NCBI GenBank assembly: GCA_947095585.1
Contig: OX352765.1
Location: 58,740,920-58,804,919, forward strand
Source of the DNA: Nephrocerus scutellatus
Taxonomy: Eukaryota > Arthropoda > Insecta > Diptera > Pipunculidae
DNA: 64,000 bases
Reading direction: 5' to 3'
This document shows positions 11,358 through 21,480 of the stretch, in pieces; position 1 is the first letter of the stretch; each line of letters opens with the position of its first letter. The translations under genes and the position numbers were made by a program. The notes under the pieces were generated by a model. It was given only the letters and a program-made list of their open reading frames with translations, was not told the DNA's origin and searched no databases.

Positions 11358-13545
11358 TTTTTTTTTTTTTTTTTTTTTATATAAAGACTTATTGCCAAGG
11401 GATGACTCCCTGAATGACTTACGTCACGGCAATAAGTTGGGCTAAGCCCTTTATTAAATTCAAAATAAAATAAAAATCGAAAGAATGTGATTTACAATAT
11501 ATCACATTCCTCACGTTTGTAGCCGGTTTCAATTTATTTTCTCAGAATTCTCCCTGATTCATTGGAAAAGCAATACGAAAAACGAACACGAATTTAGAAC
11601 GACGCGAGTCCAAATACTTTTATCAATGAATCATGGTCAGGGAAAACTACAAAAAACCTTGACCAAGAAAATATTACAAATTATTTTTTTTTTTATATAT
11701 TAAGAAACAACTTATGAATACTTTAACCATCATCCTTCAAGAAGTTGTTAACGGCTAATTTGAGCGCCTGCAGATTATAAGATTCTGGAAACACGTGTTC
11801 GACCAATTGATTCCACATCGAAGAGACTCTCGGAAAAAAGGAGGATTTAAAGTGTTGGGTTCTACATGAAAAAAGTTTTAAGGCAAATCTATGTTGATTG
11901 CACCTTAAACGAGTGTTTACATTACTGAGAAAAGGCCCAGGAACTAGAGAACGGGTTTCTAAAGAACATTTACCGTTGTAAAATTTATAGAAAACAGATA
12001 AAGCTCCTACATTTCGTCTGTTCACCAAAGTAACAAGAGACGAAGTAATGGTTACATCGTTTATCAAACGGATAACTCTATTCTGAACACCATCAAGATG
12101 AACCAAATGCGATCTTGGAGCACCACCCCACACATATGAATTAAATTCTAAAATTGGTCTAACATAAGGTTTATATAATCTTAACACTTCAGAGGGAGTG
12201 AAGTAGAAGTGACAACGTCTTATGAAGCCTAAACATTGGCTAGCTCTTTTTGAAATTTCATAAATATGTTCTTTCCAGGAAAGATCACTTGATACTTTTA
12301 AACCTAACAACTTAAGTGAATCAGATCTCGCAATAGAGGTACCATTAATAACAGGAGGAACATAATGTTGAGTTGTCTTCTGAGAAAAAAGACAAGACTT
12401 GAATTTATTTGGGTTAAATTCTACTCTGTTAGAAATGCCCCAATCAAGAATGATTTGAATATTAGACAGAATAGTCAAATTCATTAATTCACGCGAACCA
12501 TTCAAGCGAGAATTGCATTCTTTTTGATTGTCAAACTCAATGGAGACCGATAGTGTTGTATCATCAGCAAATGAATGGATATCACAGGTTGTAGAAGACA
12601 ACAGGTCGTTGATATATATCAAGAAGAGCGTGGGAGACAAGGATGATCCTTGAGGCACGCCAGCATTGATCCCATGTGAATCTGAAGATATACCATTTAA
12701 TACAACTTTTATTTTACGGTTCCATAAATAATTCTCAATCCATGTAATGAGAGAGGAGTGTAAATTCAGCGCACGCATCTTTTATAATAAGACAATCATG
12801 CCATACTCTATCAAAAGCTTTAGCAATATCTAAAGAAACAACGCTTGATCCACAATGGTTTTCAATGCTTCGCTCCAAACAATGAGTCATGCACGTCATT
12901 AGTTCGCCTGAAGATCGATTTTTACGAAATCCTTACTTCACATTGGATAAAAGAACATTCGAATCCAGATAGTTCATAAGTCTGAAATTAACGATAGATT
13001 CCATTACCTTCGATAGAACCGACAACAAAGCAATAGGTCGGTAGTTCGTAGGTGCCGATTTATCCCCTTTTTTCGGAGCGGGTTGAATATTTGCTATTTT
13101 CCAAAACGATGGAAAAACACCTGTCTTCATTGAGAGATGAAACAATTTGCTAAGCGGTTTTGCCAAAGTAAGATGACAACTTTTCAATACTAATGGCGGA
13201 ATACCGTCGGGGCCAGTCGCTTTATTGGGGTCAAGTTCTTTCAGAATCTTTGAAACAACCCGTTTCCGAAAATAGATTTTAGACATACCTGGGCCTTGAT
13301 TCTGGAGAATTGGGGGGCTTTGATTAGTTAAAGGAAGAGTAGACGCACCAGCGAAATGAGAAGCTAAGAGATTAGCTTTCTCAATATTAGTTCTATAATG
13401 AATACCATTATGAAATAAAGAAGGAATAGACGAAGTATTGTCTGCAATGTTTGTTTGAGCAGTCCTTGACCAATCCCCGTGAAGTACCGCAAGTTTCAAC
13501 ACTTCTAGCGTTTTTGGAGAAACGCTTCTAGATGTTAGAAGCCCT
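11358..13545 (-). mobile_element. 5'-truncated Jockey/CR1-like LINE nested in BEL gag
   Basis: On the minus strand. Its 3' tail is the T run at 11358-11378 (A tail on the element strand), preceded by a 3' UTR of about 340 bp with an ATAAAGGGCTTAGCCCAAC block that recurs in the fragment at 24272-24416. The coding part has reverse transcriptase but no endonuclease, so the copy is 5' truncated near 13545. I could not find a clear target duplication, and some Gag sequence seems to be missing at the right junction. Confidence 0.85.
11723..13540 (-). pseudogene. LINE reverse transcriptase (broken)
   Basis: Reading from 13540 down: N-terminal RT segments with PNKATGPDGIPP and NYRPIALLSVLSK, then a nonsense codon near 12933-12935, then SLDIAKAFDRVWH (motif A), a frameshift near 12780, then GVPQGSSLSP (motif B) and FADD (motif C, residues 70-73 of the last 351-codon frame). 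The tail has the YKPYVRPILEFNSYVW and VQNRVIRLI regions usual in Jockey/CR1-group elements. It would copy element RNA at a nicked target. One stop and one frameshift make this copy dead. Confidence 0.85.
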
Positions 13546-13574
13546 TGGTGATAGAAGGGAAAGACCAAAGATTA

Positions 13575-13838
13575 AACAACAAGTCAAATTGTTTAATTAC
13601 AAAAGAAAATGAAAGGACGTGCCACTTATGCAAGGACGCCTCTCACATGTTAGCGAAATGTAAGAGGTTCCTACAAATGTCTCCACAAGAACGAAATTTT
13701 AAGGCACGAGACCTAAAGCTCTGCCTAAATTGCTTAAAGTCTGGTCACGCATACCGCGACTGCAAATCTGGAACATGTTTAAGGTGCCAACAGAAACACA
13801 ATACTCTGTTGCACTTTGGTGCTCAGAAAGAGAATTAA
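13575..13838 (+). pseudogene. BEL gag, zinc-knuckle region
   Basis: Gag continues after the LINE. There are two CX2CX4HX4C knuckles (CHLCKDASHMLAKC and CLNCLKSGHAYRDC) and a third CX2C...H motif ending HNTLLH, the usual BEL/Pao nucleocapsid set that binds element RNA. The frame ends at a TAA (13836-13838) before the protease. The upstream boundary with LINE sequence is approximate. Confidence 0.85.
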
Positions 13839-13889
13839 AAGCCCATTCCCTACAAAGATCTTCAGCGTGCATCAACCAATGCTGCATTT

Positions 13890-14214
13890 CATGAAAGGGA
13901 AGAGACATCCTGCGTTTTTCTGGCTCTCAGCTTTCATTTATCTCTGAGAATCTATATAGAAAATTGGGTCTTAAAGGGATGACCCAGCAACTCCAAAAGA
14001 TGGAATAGGATCATCAAAATCCAAATCACATACAAGAACGACACTCGAAATACAGTCTAAAAATACAAATTTCAGAGCAACAGTTGAGGTCTTCATACTG
14101 CCAAAAATAACGTCTGAACAGCCAAGACAAGACGTCGACATCATTGGGTGGAAGGTTCCAGCAAACTTACAATTAGCTGACCCTCACTTCAACAAATCTA
14201 AAAAAATTTACATT
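13890..14214 (+). pseudogene. BEL aspartic protease region (degenerate)
   Basis: Retroviral-type protease that would cut Gag-Pol. The stretch FSGSQLSFISENLYRKLGLK is readable from 13916. The active-site triplet expected to be D-S-G reads F-S-G, so the catalytic aspartate is absent. A frameshift separates this part from the downstream segment with PRQDVDIIGWKVPANLQLAD, which runs into the reverse transcriptase frame. Confidence 0.7.
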
Positions 14215-15223
14215 TTGCTTGGCACGGAATTATACTCTGAACTGATGTGCGTGGGACAAGTGAAAATCGGGAAAAACCTACCTACGCTTCAAAATACCAC
14301 ATTGGGATGGGTAGTGTTAGGTAAGCTATCGAAGAATGTCACCGCTAAAAACGCATTGTGTGGCATATCTACAAATGAACTACACGACCAACTAGAGAGA
14401 TTTTGGAAAATTGAAGAAGATTCGGCGACACCGAAGAAAAAACTCAGCGCGGTAGAACAGAAATGTGAAGAACATTATCATAAAAACACGGTAAGAGGAA
14501 TATACGGCCGATTTACTGTCGAAATGCCATTTTCGCAATCCCCAAGCGTTTTAGGGGAATCGAAGGAAACAGCGATGCGCCGTTTTTTCGCCATCGAAAG
14601 GAAATTGGAAAAAAATCCTCAACTAAAGACCCAATACAGGGCTTTTATGCAAGAATACATCGAACTGGGACACATGAAGGAAATCAAGCCAAGTGATATC
14701 CCCTCAAATCACTACTTCCTTCCTCACCATTGTGTACAAAAACCAGAAAGTACCACAACTAAGCTTCGAGTTGTATTTGACGCTGCATGCAAAACATCAA
14801 ATGGAGTCGCATTAAACGATGTTTTGATTGTGGGTCCAACAATTCAGAGTGAACTCTTTGGGTTACTGCTCCGATTTCGGTCTTATAAGTATGTCTTTAC
14901 CGCTGATATAGCCAAAATGTATCGACAAATTCTCATGAGCGAAAAGGACAGAATGTTCCAGCTTATCATCTGGAGGGATGACGCACAAAGGCCGTTGAAA
15001 ATATACCAACTCTGCACTGTCACTTACGGCACATCTTCGGCCTCATTACTTAGCAACAAAAAGTTTGCAGCATTTGGCAGATTTGGAAGAACGACATTAC
15101 CCAGAGGGCGCAAGAATTGCCAAATCCGATTTCTACGTTGATGATGTTATGACGGGCCATGATGACTTCGCAAAGGCTCTTACTATGCGAAAGGAACTGG
15201 AAGTTTATTTTAAAGGAGGATGA
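14215..15223 (+). pseudogene. BEL reverse transcriptase (frameshifted)
   Basis: A 308-codon frame with a connector (GTELYSEL ... TLGWVVLGKLS) and RT core: KLRVVFDAA (about 184-191), motif A TADIAKMYRQI with Asp at 231, and motif B TYGTSSAS (270-277). After about 15048 the frame shifts. The catalytic YVDD box is encoded in the next frame at 15134-15145, and that frame ends at a TGA at 15221-15223. It would make element cDNA, but the two lesions prevent a full product. Confidence 0.9.
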
Positions 15224-17170
15224 TTGGAATTAAGAAAGTGGTGCTCAAATCATCCTCAGCTGTTACAGGGAATACCAGCGAGTCACATCGAAGTCAAGGT
15301 CGACATTGGAGGGAAGGAGAATGATCACGTCAAAACACTTGGCATGATATGGTACCCCCTAAAGGACTATTTCGCGATAAAAACAAGTTTATCGGAAAAC
15401 AAGCATACAACCAAACGATCTATCCTATCAGACACGGCACGTTTATATGATCCACTTGGGTTAATAAACCCAGTAATAACTACAGCAAAAATTATGCTAC
15501 AAGAACTCTGGATGCTCAAATTAGACTGGGATGCTGCTGTACCACAAGAATTACATACCAGGTGGCAAAACTTTCGTCAACAACTGTCGGCGCTGAATTC
15601 TCTCACAATTCCACGGCATGTACTCTCTTCAAGCAAGGCAAGGGTGATCGAGATTCATGGTTTTTCAGATGCAAGTGAAAAGGCATATGGCGCCGCGATA
15701 TACATAAGATGTATAGATACCAATTCCGGAATTTCGGTGAACCTTTTATGTGCAAAGTCTCGAGTAGCACCGATTAAGAAGCTATCACTGCCTCGACTCG
15801 AACTCTCGGCTGCAGTTCTATTAGCAGAATTGGTCAGCAATGTAAAAGGATATTTAAAGACCGATATAAATAGAATGGTCTACTGGACATACTCAATGAT
15901 CACATTAGCATGGATCAGAAAGGAGTCATCTTCATTTAAGACATTCGTTTCAAATCGTGTGGCAGAAATTCAAAGGCTGTCGCAAATCAAAGACTGGAAA
16001 CATGTACCAACTAGGTACAATCCAGCTGACAAGGTTTCCAGAGGCATGAGGCCTGACGAACTGCTTACATCGACTCAATGGTTCAAGGGACCCGGATTTC
16101 TACGAGAGCCAGAATACGAATGGCCCTCAGAACCTATTATTCCAACATCTGATCAAAGGGAAGAAAAGGAGGTTAAAATAGTTTTGACCTGCTGTAAAAG
16201 GAAGGAATCATTGATTGACTCTATAGACCACAGAGGGTCATTCATAAGACTAAGACAAATCATTGCATACATTCGGAGATTCTGCCAGAACGCAAGGAGA
16301 CATAAAAGAATATGTGGGCAGGTACTGGAAGCAACAGAGGAACACGAAGCTGAGATTTTCATACTGAGGAAAATTCAGGCGGAATACTTCTCAGAAGACA
16401 TGGCAAAATTAAAGAAAACAAGTTGTGTTTCACCCAGCAGCAAGCTGAGTTCCTTGGTACCATTTGTTGATGATCAAGGACTAATTCGTGTTGGAGGGAG
16501 GCTACAATCAACAAGCATTCCATTTGATGCCAAACACCCAATAGTGTTACCACACGAAAGTCCCATTGTCAAATTGTTAGCACGATATCTCCATGAGAAA
16601 CATCTGCATGCGGGTCAACAAGCACTGGTAGCGATAACCAGGCAGCGATTTTGGCCATTACGAATGAAGGCGCTTGCTCAACACACCGTTCACAATTGCT
16701 TAAGATGCGCGAGAACTAAACCACACTCAATTCAACAATTAATGGGGAATCTTCCCCCGGAAAGAGTACAGCCAAGCCGACCATTCGTAAACTCTGGAAT
16801 AGACTTTTGCGGACCAGTAGAAGTTCATTACAAGCTGAGAGGAAAAAGACCGACCAAGGCGTACATCGCTATATTTATTTGTTTTGCAACCAAAGCAATT
16901 CATATGCAGATCCTATCCGATCTAACAACAGCTGCGTTCTTAGGTGCCCTGAAGCGTTTCATTGCAAGAAGAGGACGACCATCGAAAATATTTTCCGACA
17001 ATGCAACCAACTTCGTAGGGGCTCGGAACGAACTTCAAGAGCTTCACAAGTTCTTCTATAACGACGAAGCACAAGAAGATATAAAAAAAGCTGCTCAGAA
17101 GAACAGATTCAATGGTGCTTCATTCCACCAAGATCACCTCATTTTGGAGGATTATGGGAAGCTGCAGTGA
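15224..17170 (+). pseudogene. BEL RNase H and integrase N-terminal and core region
   Basis: A 648-codon open stretch in frame with the YVDD segment beyond the TGA. It contains the RT thumb (DTARLYDPLGL), RNase H with GFSDASEKAYGAA (Asp 149), LPRLELSA (Glu 193), WTYS where a catalytic Asp is expected (Tyr 223), and NPADKVSRG (Asp 269). Then come the integrase zinc-binding HH-CC (H457-H462 region and CLRC 492-495), and catalytic Asp in GIDFCGP (527) and FSDNATNF (592). The third integrase catalytic residue, the Glu of the FGGLWE box, is in another frame near 17158, so a frameshift lies at about 17105-17115. No ATG starts this frame; it is a segment of a polyprotein. Confidence 0.92.
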
Positions 17171-17724
17171 AATCGGCGAAGTATCATCTAAAAAGAATAA
17201 CACTAGGGGCTTCACTCACCCATGAAGAACTTCATACCCTAGTAACAGAGATAGAAGGAATTTTAAATTCCAGACCACTTACCAGCTTGTCGACTAATCC
17301 CAACGATCCGCAAGCACTGACACCAGGACATTTTTTGATTGGCGAGCCTCTCACCTCAGTTGTCAATCCGTACGCAAAGGAAATGCCAACCACTCTTACC
17401 AAAAGATGGGAATTAGTTAAACTACTGCAAAATCAATTTTGGAAGCGCTGGACAAAGGAATATTTACATGAGCTACAAACCCGAACAAAATGGCATCAGG
17501 AGAATAAGACTATACATCCAGGGACTATAGTGTTACTAATGGAAGACAACATACCTCCCTTGAAGTGGCCATTAGGAAGAATAGTTAAGGAACACAAGGG
17601 GGCTGATGGACTGACCAGAGTTGTGGAAGTGAGGATCGCAAAGGGCACTTCCAGACGAGCTGTTCACAAGGTGTTTCCCTTACCCATAGAAGATAAATCG
17701 CCCCAAATCAGCTCCCCTACCTAA
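17167..17724 (+). pseudogene. BEL integrase C-terminal region
   Basis: A 185-codon frame continuing integrase after the frameshift. It has EGILNSRPLT, DPQALTPGHFLIGEPL and the conserved C-terminal part with WPLGRIVKEH and VRIAKGTSRRAVHKVFPLP, the DUF5641-like tail typical of BEL/Pao integrase. It ends at a TAA (17722-17724). Confidence 0.9.
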
Positions 17725-17990
17725 ATCGATAGTAAAGTAGTCCTTAGTGAAGAGATAAAAAATGCACCACCTCCGCTTGCAAAGTTACCGCAGCAGCCAA
17801 CAGCACTAAGTACATCTCATCTGAAAATCCGACATCCAGCACCTCAACGGCCATCAAGGAAACGAAAAATCTTGCCCATAAACTCCAACTGGCTACATAA
17901 TCCTGAGGCGATGAGGCGTACCAAGATCAGCAAAGAACAAACATCAGAAAACCGTAGTAACACCCACCCAAGGGTGTTAACTCGAAATTC

Positions 17991-19776
17991 ATGAAATTTA
18001 ATCTCATACTGTCATTATGTACGGTATTAGTATGTCAGACCTTTGCTCTATCACCAGTGGAGATCATCCCTTTTAACAAACCCCCCGGGATATACTTTGA
18101 AAACATTGGTCAAGCTGAACTAGCCACTGACTCTTGGAGCATAGGCATATACTACGATCTAACAACCTAGCGGCAGGAAGCTTCCATGCTAGTAGAACAA
18201 CTGAAACGACTCAAGGGTATATGCAATACGATGACCGAGTGCAGCAAGTATTGTACCACCATAGCTGATCAATTTCAACAACAAATGAACACAATAAAAG
18301 ACGTTAATGATCTGTTAATAAGGACTCATGGATACCCTAACAGAACCCGTATGAGACGCTCTCCACTCGGATTTATTGGGACAATAGCCAACAAGGCATT
18401 TGGCATACTTGACCAGGAATATGCTGATGTAATGGAAAGAACAATCAAAGAATCCAGGGCAAACGAGCAATATTTGCTTCAACTAATAAAGAATCAAACA
18501 TCGATATTTGATTCAACTAAAAACATTGTGCGAAAGGATAGCGAATTTACCAACAAGCAGTTCCATATCCTCGATAACCTTTTGGATGAGATTAACAACA
18601 GAATCCTTGTCACCAACAGAATTGTTGCTGAGCAAAATGTTCTCGAAAAATTTAATGCTCTGTCAATCTATACTTCATTGATCATGTCCAGATATCAAAG
18701 AACTCAATCTATAATCCTCGACGTGCTAACAGATTGTCGTAATGGGAAGATTAACCCTCTTTTAGTAACACCAGACCAATTAAAGACAGAACTGCATAAC
18801 ATTCGAGACAACCCTACGAATACCAGGGGACTCTGATCACTTAAACCTACTACAGCTCTACAGCTTAATGACAGCACAGTCCCGAGTAACAGAGAGCAGC
18901 GTAATTTTTCTGTTAAAACTACCATTACTAAGCAAGGAACCATTTGATATCTTCAAAGTGGTGCCAGTACCAATCAGGCATAGCAAAGAATTTGTGAGTA
19001 TAGCATCCCACACTGAGTTTCTTGCTGTAAATTTGCATAGGGATCAATATTACGATATCTTTGCAAATGAGTTAGCTGCATGCACCCCTACCTTCCAGGG
19101 GCAACACATATGCAGACAAAGACACGCCATTTATCACAAGGACGCTGGCCCCAAGCAATGCGAAATTCAACTATTCAACCGAGTTGACTCGATTGAGAAA
19201 AGCTGCGTACTTGACTCAAGAAAGGAAAATCGATTCTGGATACCGCTATATGAATCCAACGCGTGGATTTATGTATTAGATCAAAGCTACACTCTTAATG
19301 TGGTATGTGGCACAACAACCTTTCAAATAACAATAGCCGAAGGAGGAGTTTTAAGATTTCGGCAGAATTGTGTGATCAAGCATGACACACTAACTATAAG
19401 TGCTCATAACCAGTACAGTAGCAGAATAAATCAATCTTTTATTCCTTCCCTAAATATGAGCGAAAACGTCATTAACACTCATATCCAGCAACAAGAAGAA
19501 ACGATTAAGCCACACATATTAATTGCCCAAAATAATTCACACGCAATAACAAATTTGCAGTCGGCAATACATCAACTAAAGGAACAACAAGAACTTCCGA
19601 GGAAATTTGATGCCAGAGACATTCATCATTTTGTAGTTAGCTACGTCACAGTAGCCATAGTAGAGGCGATCGTAATAATGTTTGCCATACAACGACGTAG
19701 TAAAAGGTCTACAACTAAACCTGAGCCAGCAAAAAGAGTCCAGTTTCAACTCAGTGGAAAACAACCTGACAATTAA
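17991..19776 (+). pseudogene. Envelope-like (F-type) third gene of the BEL element, broken
   Basis: Begins at ATG 17991 with a hydrophobic signal-peptide-like start, followed by a TAG at 18168-18170 in the same frame. The next open segment (18171-18836) has a basic cleavage-type site RMRR at 18348-18359 followed by a hydrophobic GFIGTIANKAFGIL stretch and a long helical region, the arrangement of baculovirus-F/insect-retroelement envelope proteins. It ends at TGA 18834-18836. The third segment (about 18868-19776) is in another frame, with cysteine-rich blocks and a C-terminal membrane segment (HFVVSYVTVAIVEAIVIMFAI) followed by a basic tail. It is a membrane glycoprotein by inference. At least one stop and one further stop/frameshift disable it. 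Confidence 0.82.
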
Positions 19777-19792
19777 TGTTGAATGCTTCAAC

Positions 19793-19800
19793 GGGGGGAG
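19793..19800 (+). promoter_or_regulatory. Polypurine tract of the BEL element
   Basis: GGGGGGAG two bases before the 3' LTR; the expected plus-strand primer site. Confidence 0.8.
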
Positions 19801-19802
19801 TA

Positions 19803-20224
19803 TGTTGAATATTACGATATGCGAATCAAGCAATTATGCATTACTTTGCATAATACCGCAAATCGCATTATCGGCTGTGGCAACAGCAACAAATGACCCA
19901 ATTCTGCATTGCTCCATGCACTTTATATATTACACATATTTTATTGTTAATTAATCACTTTAGCATTATTGATAATATTGACATACAAATGCACTTTATG
20001 TCAATTGCACACTTTAATATAACCTATATACGCCCTTTTGTTAATTTAGCACTTTAAACCTAGTTATTTACAAATTAGACCTCTTTAGCATGTACTTTGA
20101 TTTAAGTAATTTAAGTATAAAAGAAAGTAATTTTTGTAATAAAAATGAGTTACATTCAACCAGCATACCAGCGTTGTTTAATTCCACAAGCGGGCAACGA
20201 AACAGTTGTTCGCTATAGAAAACA
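19803..20224 (+). repeat. BEL 3' LTR
   Basis: 422 bp copy of the 5' LTR with six substitutions and one single-base insertion. It starts TGTTGAATATT and ends GAAAACA. Confidence 0.95.
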
Positions 20225-20229
20225 CACTC
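20225..20229 (+). other. Target site duplication, right
   Basis: CACTC directly after the 3' LTR, followed by CTAAGCC, which restores the satellite box interrupted at 9825. Confidence 0.9.
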
Positions 20230-20848
20230 CTAAGCCACTTTTCGTTGCCACCAAAAAATATCAGCCCCTCCCCCAACTATTCGCCCCTACACGTCTTTTC
20301 CCACAGGATCCACGGTAGAAGGCTCAAAGGAACAGTCCTTTCGAGCCGATTGCTGGGGAGCTCTTGGCCACCTGTGGGGACAACGTCCTAAAAACCGGCG
20401 ACCACGCACAGAATCCACAACGTAGGTAAAGGCTGTGAACACACTCACTCCTAAGCCCCTCTCTTTTGGCCCCAAAACGAGATCATCCCCTCTTCCAACT
20501 ATTCGAACCATCGCGTAGACCCCTCTCCGTTGCCCCCAAAAAAGATCAACCCCTCCTACAACTATTCGCCCCACCACGTCTTTTTCCACAGGATCCACGG
20601 TAGGCCAGGTCAAAGGAACAGTTCTTTCGAACCGGTTGCTGGGATCTCTTGGCCGCATATGCGGTCACCGGCCTAAAAACCAGTGAACACGCACAGAATC
20701 TATTACGTAGATTTAGGTGGCGAACAGGAACATACCTAAGCCCGTCTTCTTTAGCCCCAAAACAAGATCATCCCGTCCTCCAACTATTCGTCCCGTCACG
20801 TGTTTTCCCACAGAATCCACGGTAGACCGGTTCGAAGGACCGGTGCCA
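20225..20848. repeat. Satellite block right of the BEL element
   Basis: Continuation of the long/short satellite with CACGTCTTTTCCCACAGG variants and GGCTCAAAGGAACAG degenerate palindromes. It ends at GGTAGACCGGTTCGAAGGACC, where the hairpin-rich element begins. The same end point recurs at about 26400. Confidence 0.9.
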
Positions 20849-20854
20849 TGTAAA

Positions 20855-21370
20855 CGACGCGAAAATTCGTATATGGGTATTTAATCCACGCGAATTCTAA
20901 AAATACCCGTATGTGTAAAAAGGTATCATAAGATTGATACCGTGTGCGCGTGTGGAAATGTCAACCGACACACATAGAAGGAAGGAAGGATGTCGTTGAC
21001 CAGGACCCCGGTCACGGAAGTGACATGTGACCGACGCGAGAAATCGTATACAGGTATTAAATCGACGCGGGTTTTTAAAATACCCGTTTAAGTGAAATAG
21101 GTATCTTATGCAGTGTGAAATTGATACCGTGTGCGCGTGTGAAGTGTCAACCGACACGCATAGAAGGAAGGAAGGATGTCGTAGACCAGGACCCCGGTCA
21201 TGGAAGTGACATGTGACCGACGCAAAAAATTATATACGGGTATCTAATTGACGCGAGAATACCCGTATAAGTGCCAAAGGTATCATATGCAGTGGAAAAT
21301 TGATACCATGTGCGCGTGTTAATGGTGAAAACGACGCGCAACACGGTGTTTCGCAGTGAAAAACGACGCG
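20855..21370. repeat. Three dual-hairpin modules, copy 1
   Basis: Modules begin at 20855, 21032 and 21218 (periods 177 and 186 bp), each with CGACGCG at the start. Each has a first inverted repeat of the type ATACGGGTATTT ... AAATACCCGTAT and a second GGTATCA ... TGATACC, followed by GTGTGCGCGTGT. The first two also hold CATAGAAGGAAGGAAGGATG and GACCAGGACCCCGGTCA. It belongs to a 1.3-kb element also present at 26407-27700. No coding potential is recognised. Confidence 0.85.
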
Positions 21371-21371
21371 A

Positions 21372-21456
21372 ATATATGTGTATATATGTATACAATATGT
21401 ATATATGTATGTATGAAGTATGCATGTACACGTAATATATATATAATATAAATAAA
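21372..21456. repeat. TA-rich microsatellite
   Basis: ATATATGTGTATATATGTATAC-like repeats ending AATATAAATAAA. Longer in the second copy at 26808-26990. AATAAA next to the RTE tail is repeated on the other side of the RTE insertion. Confidence 0.85.
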
Positions 21457-21480
21457 TCATCATCATCATCATATTTGGCT

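Larger units (their letters stand above)
9826..20224 (+). mobile_element. BEL/Pao LTR retrotransposon with envelope-like gene (defective)
   Basis: Complete element of about 10.4 kb, of which about 2.2 kb is a nested LINE. The order is 5' LTR, tRNA-Trp primer site, structured leader, gag with zinc knuckles, protease, reverse transcriptase with YVDD, RNase H, integrase, an envelope-like gene, polypurine tract and 3' LTR, flanked by CACTC duplications. Pol order and the GFSDAS, LPRLEL and LIRVGGRL motifs identify BEL/Pao. By eye the LTRs differ by six substitutions and one single-base indel over about 421 bp. The coding part has several stops, frameshifts and altered catalytic residues, so this copy cannot be autonomous. 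A spacer of about 270 bp between pol and the envelope-like gene (17725-17990) holds no clear open frame. Confidence 0.95.
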
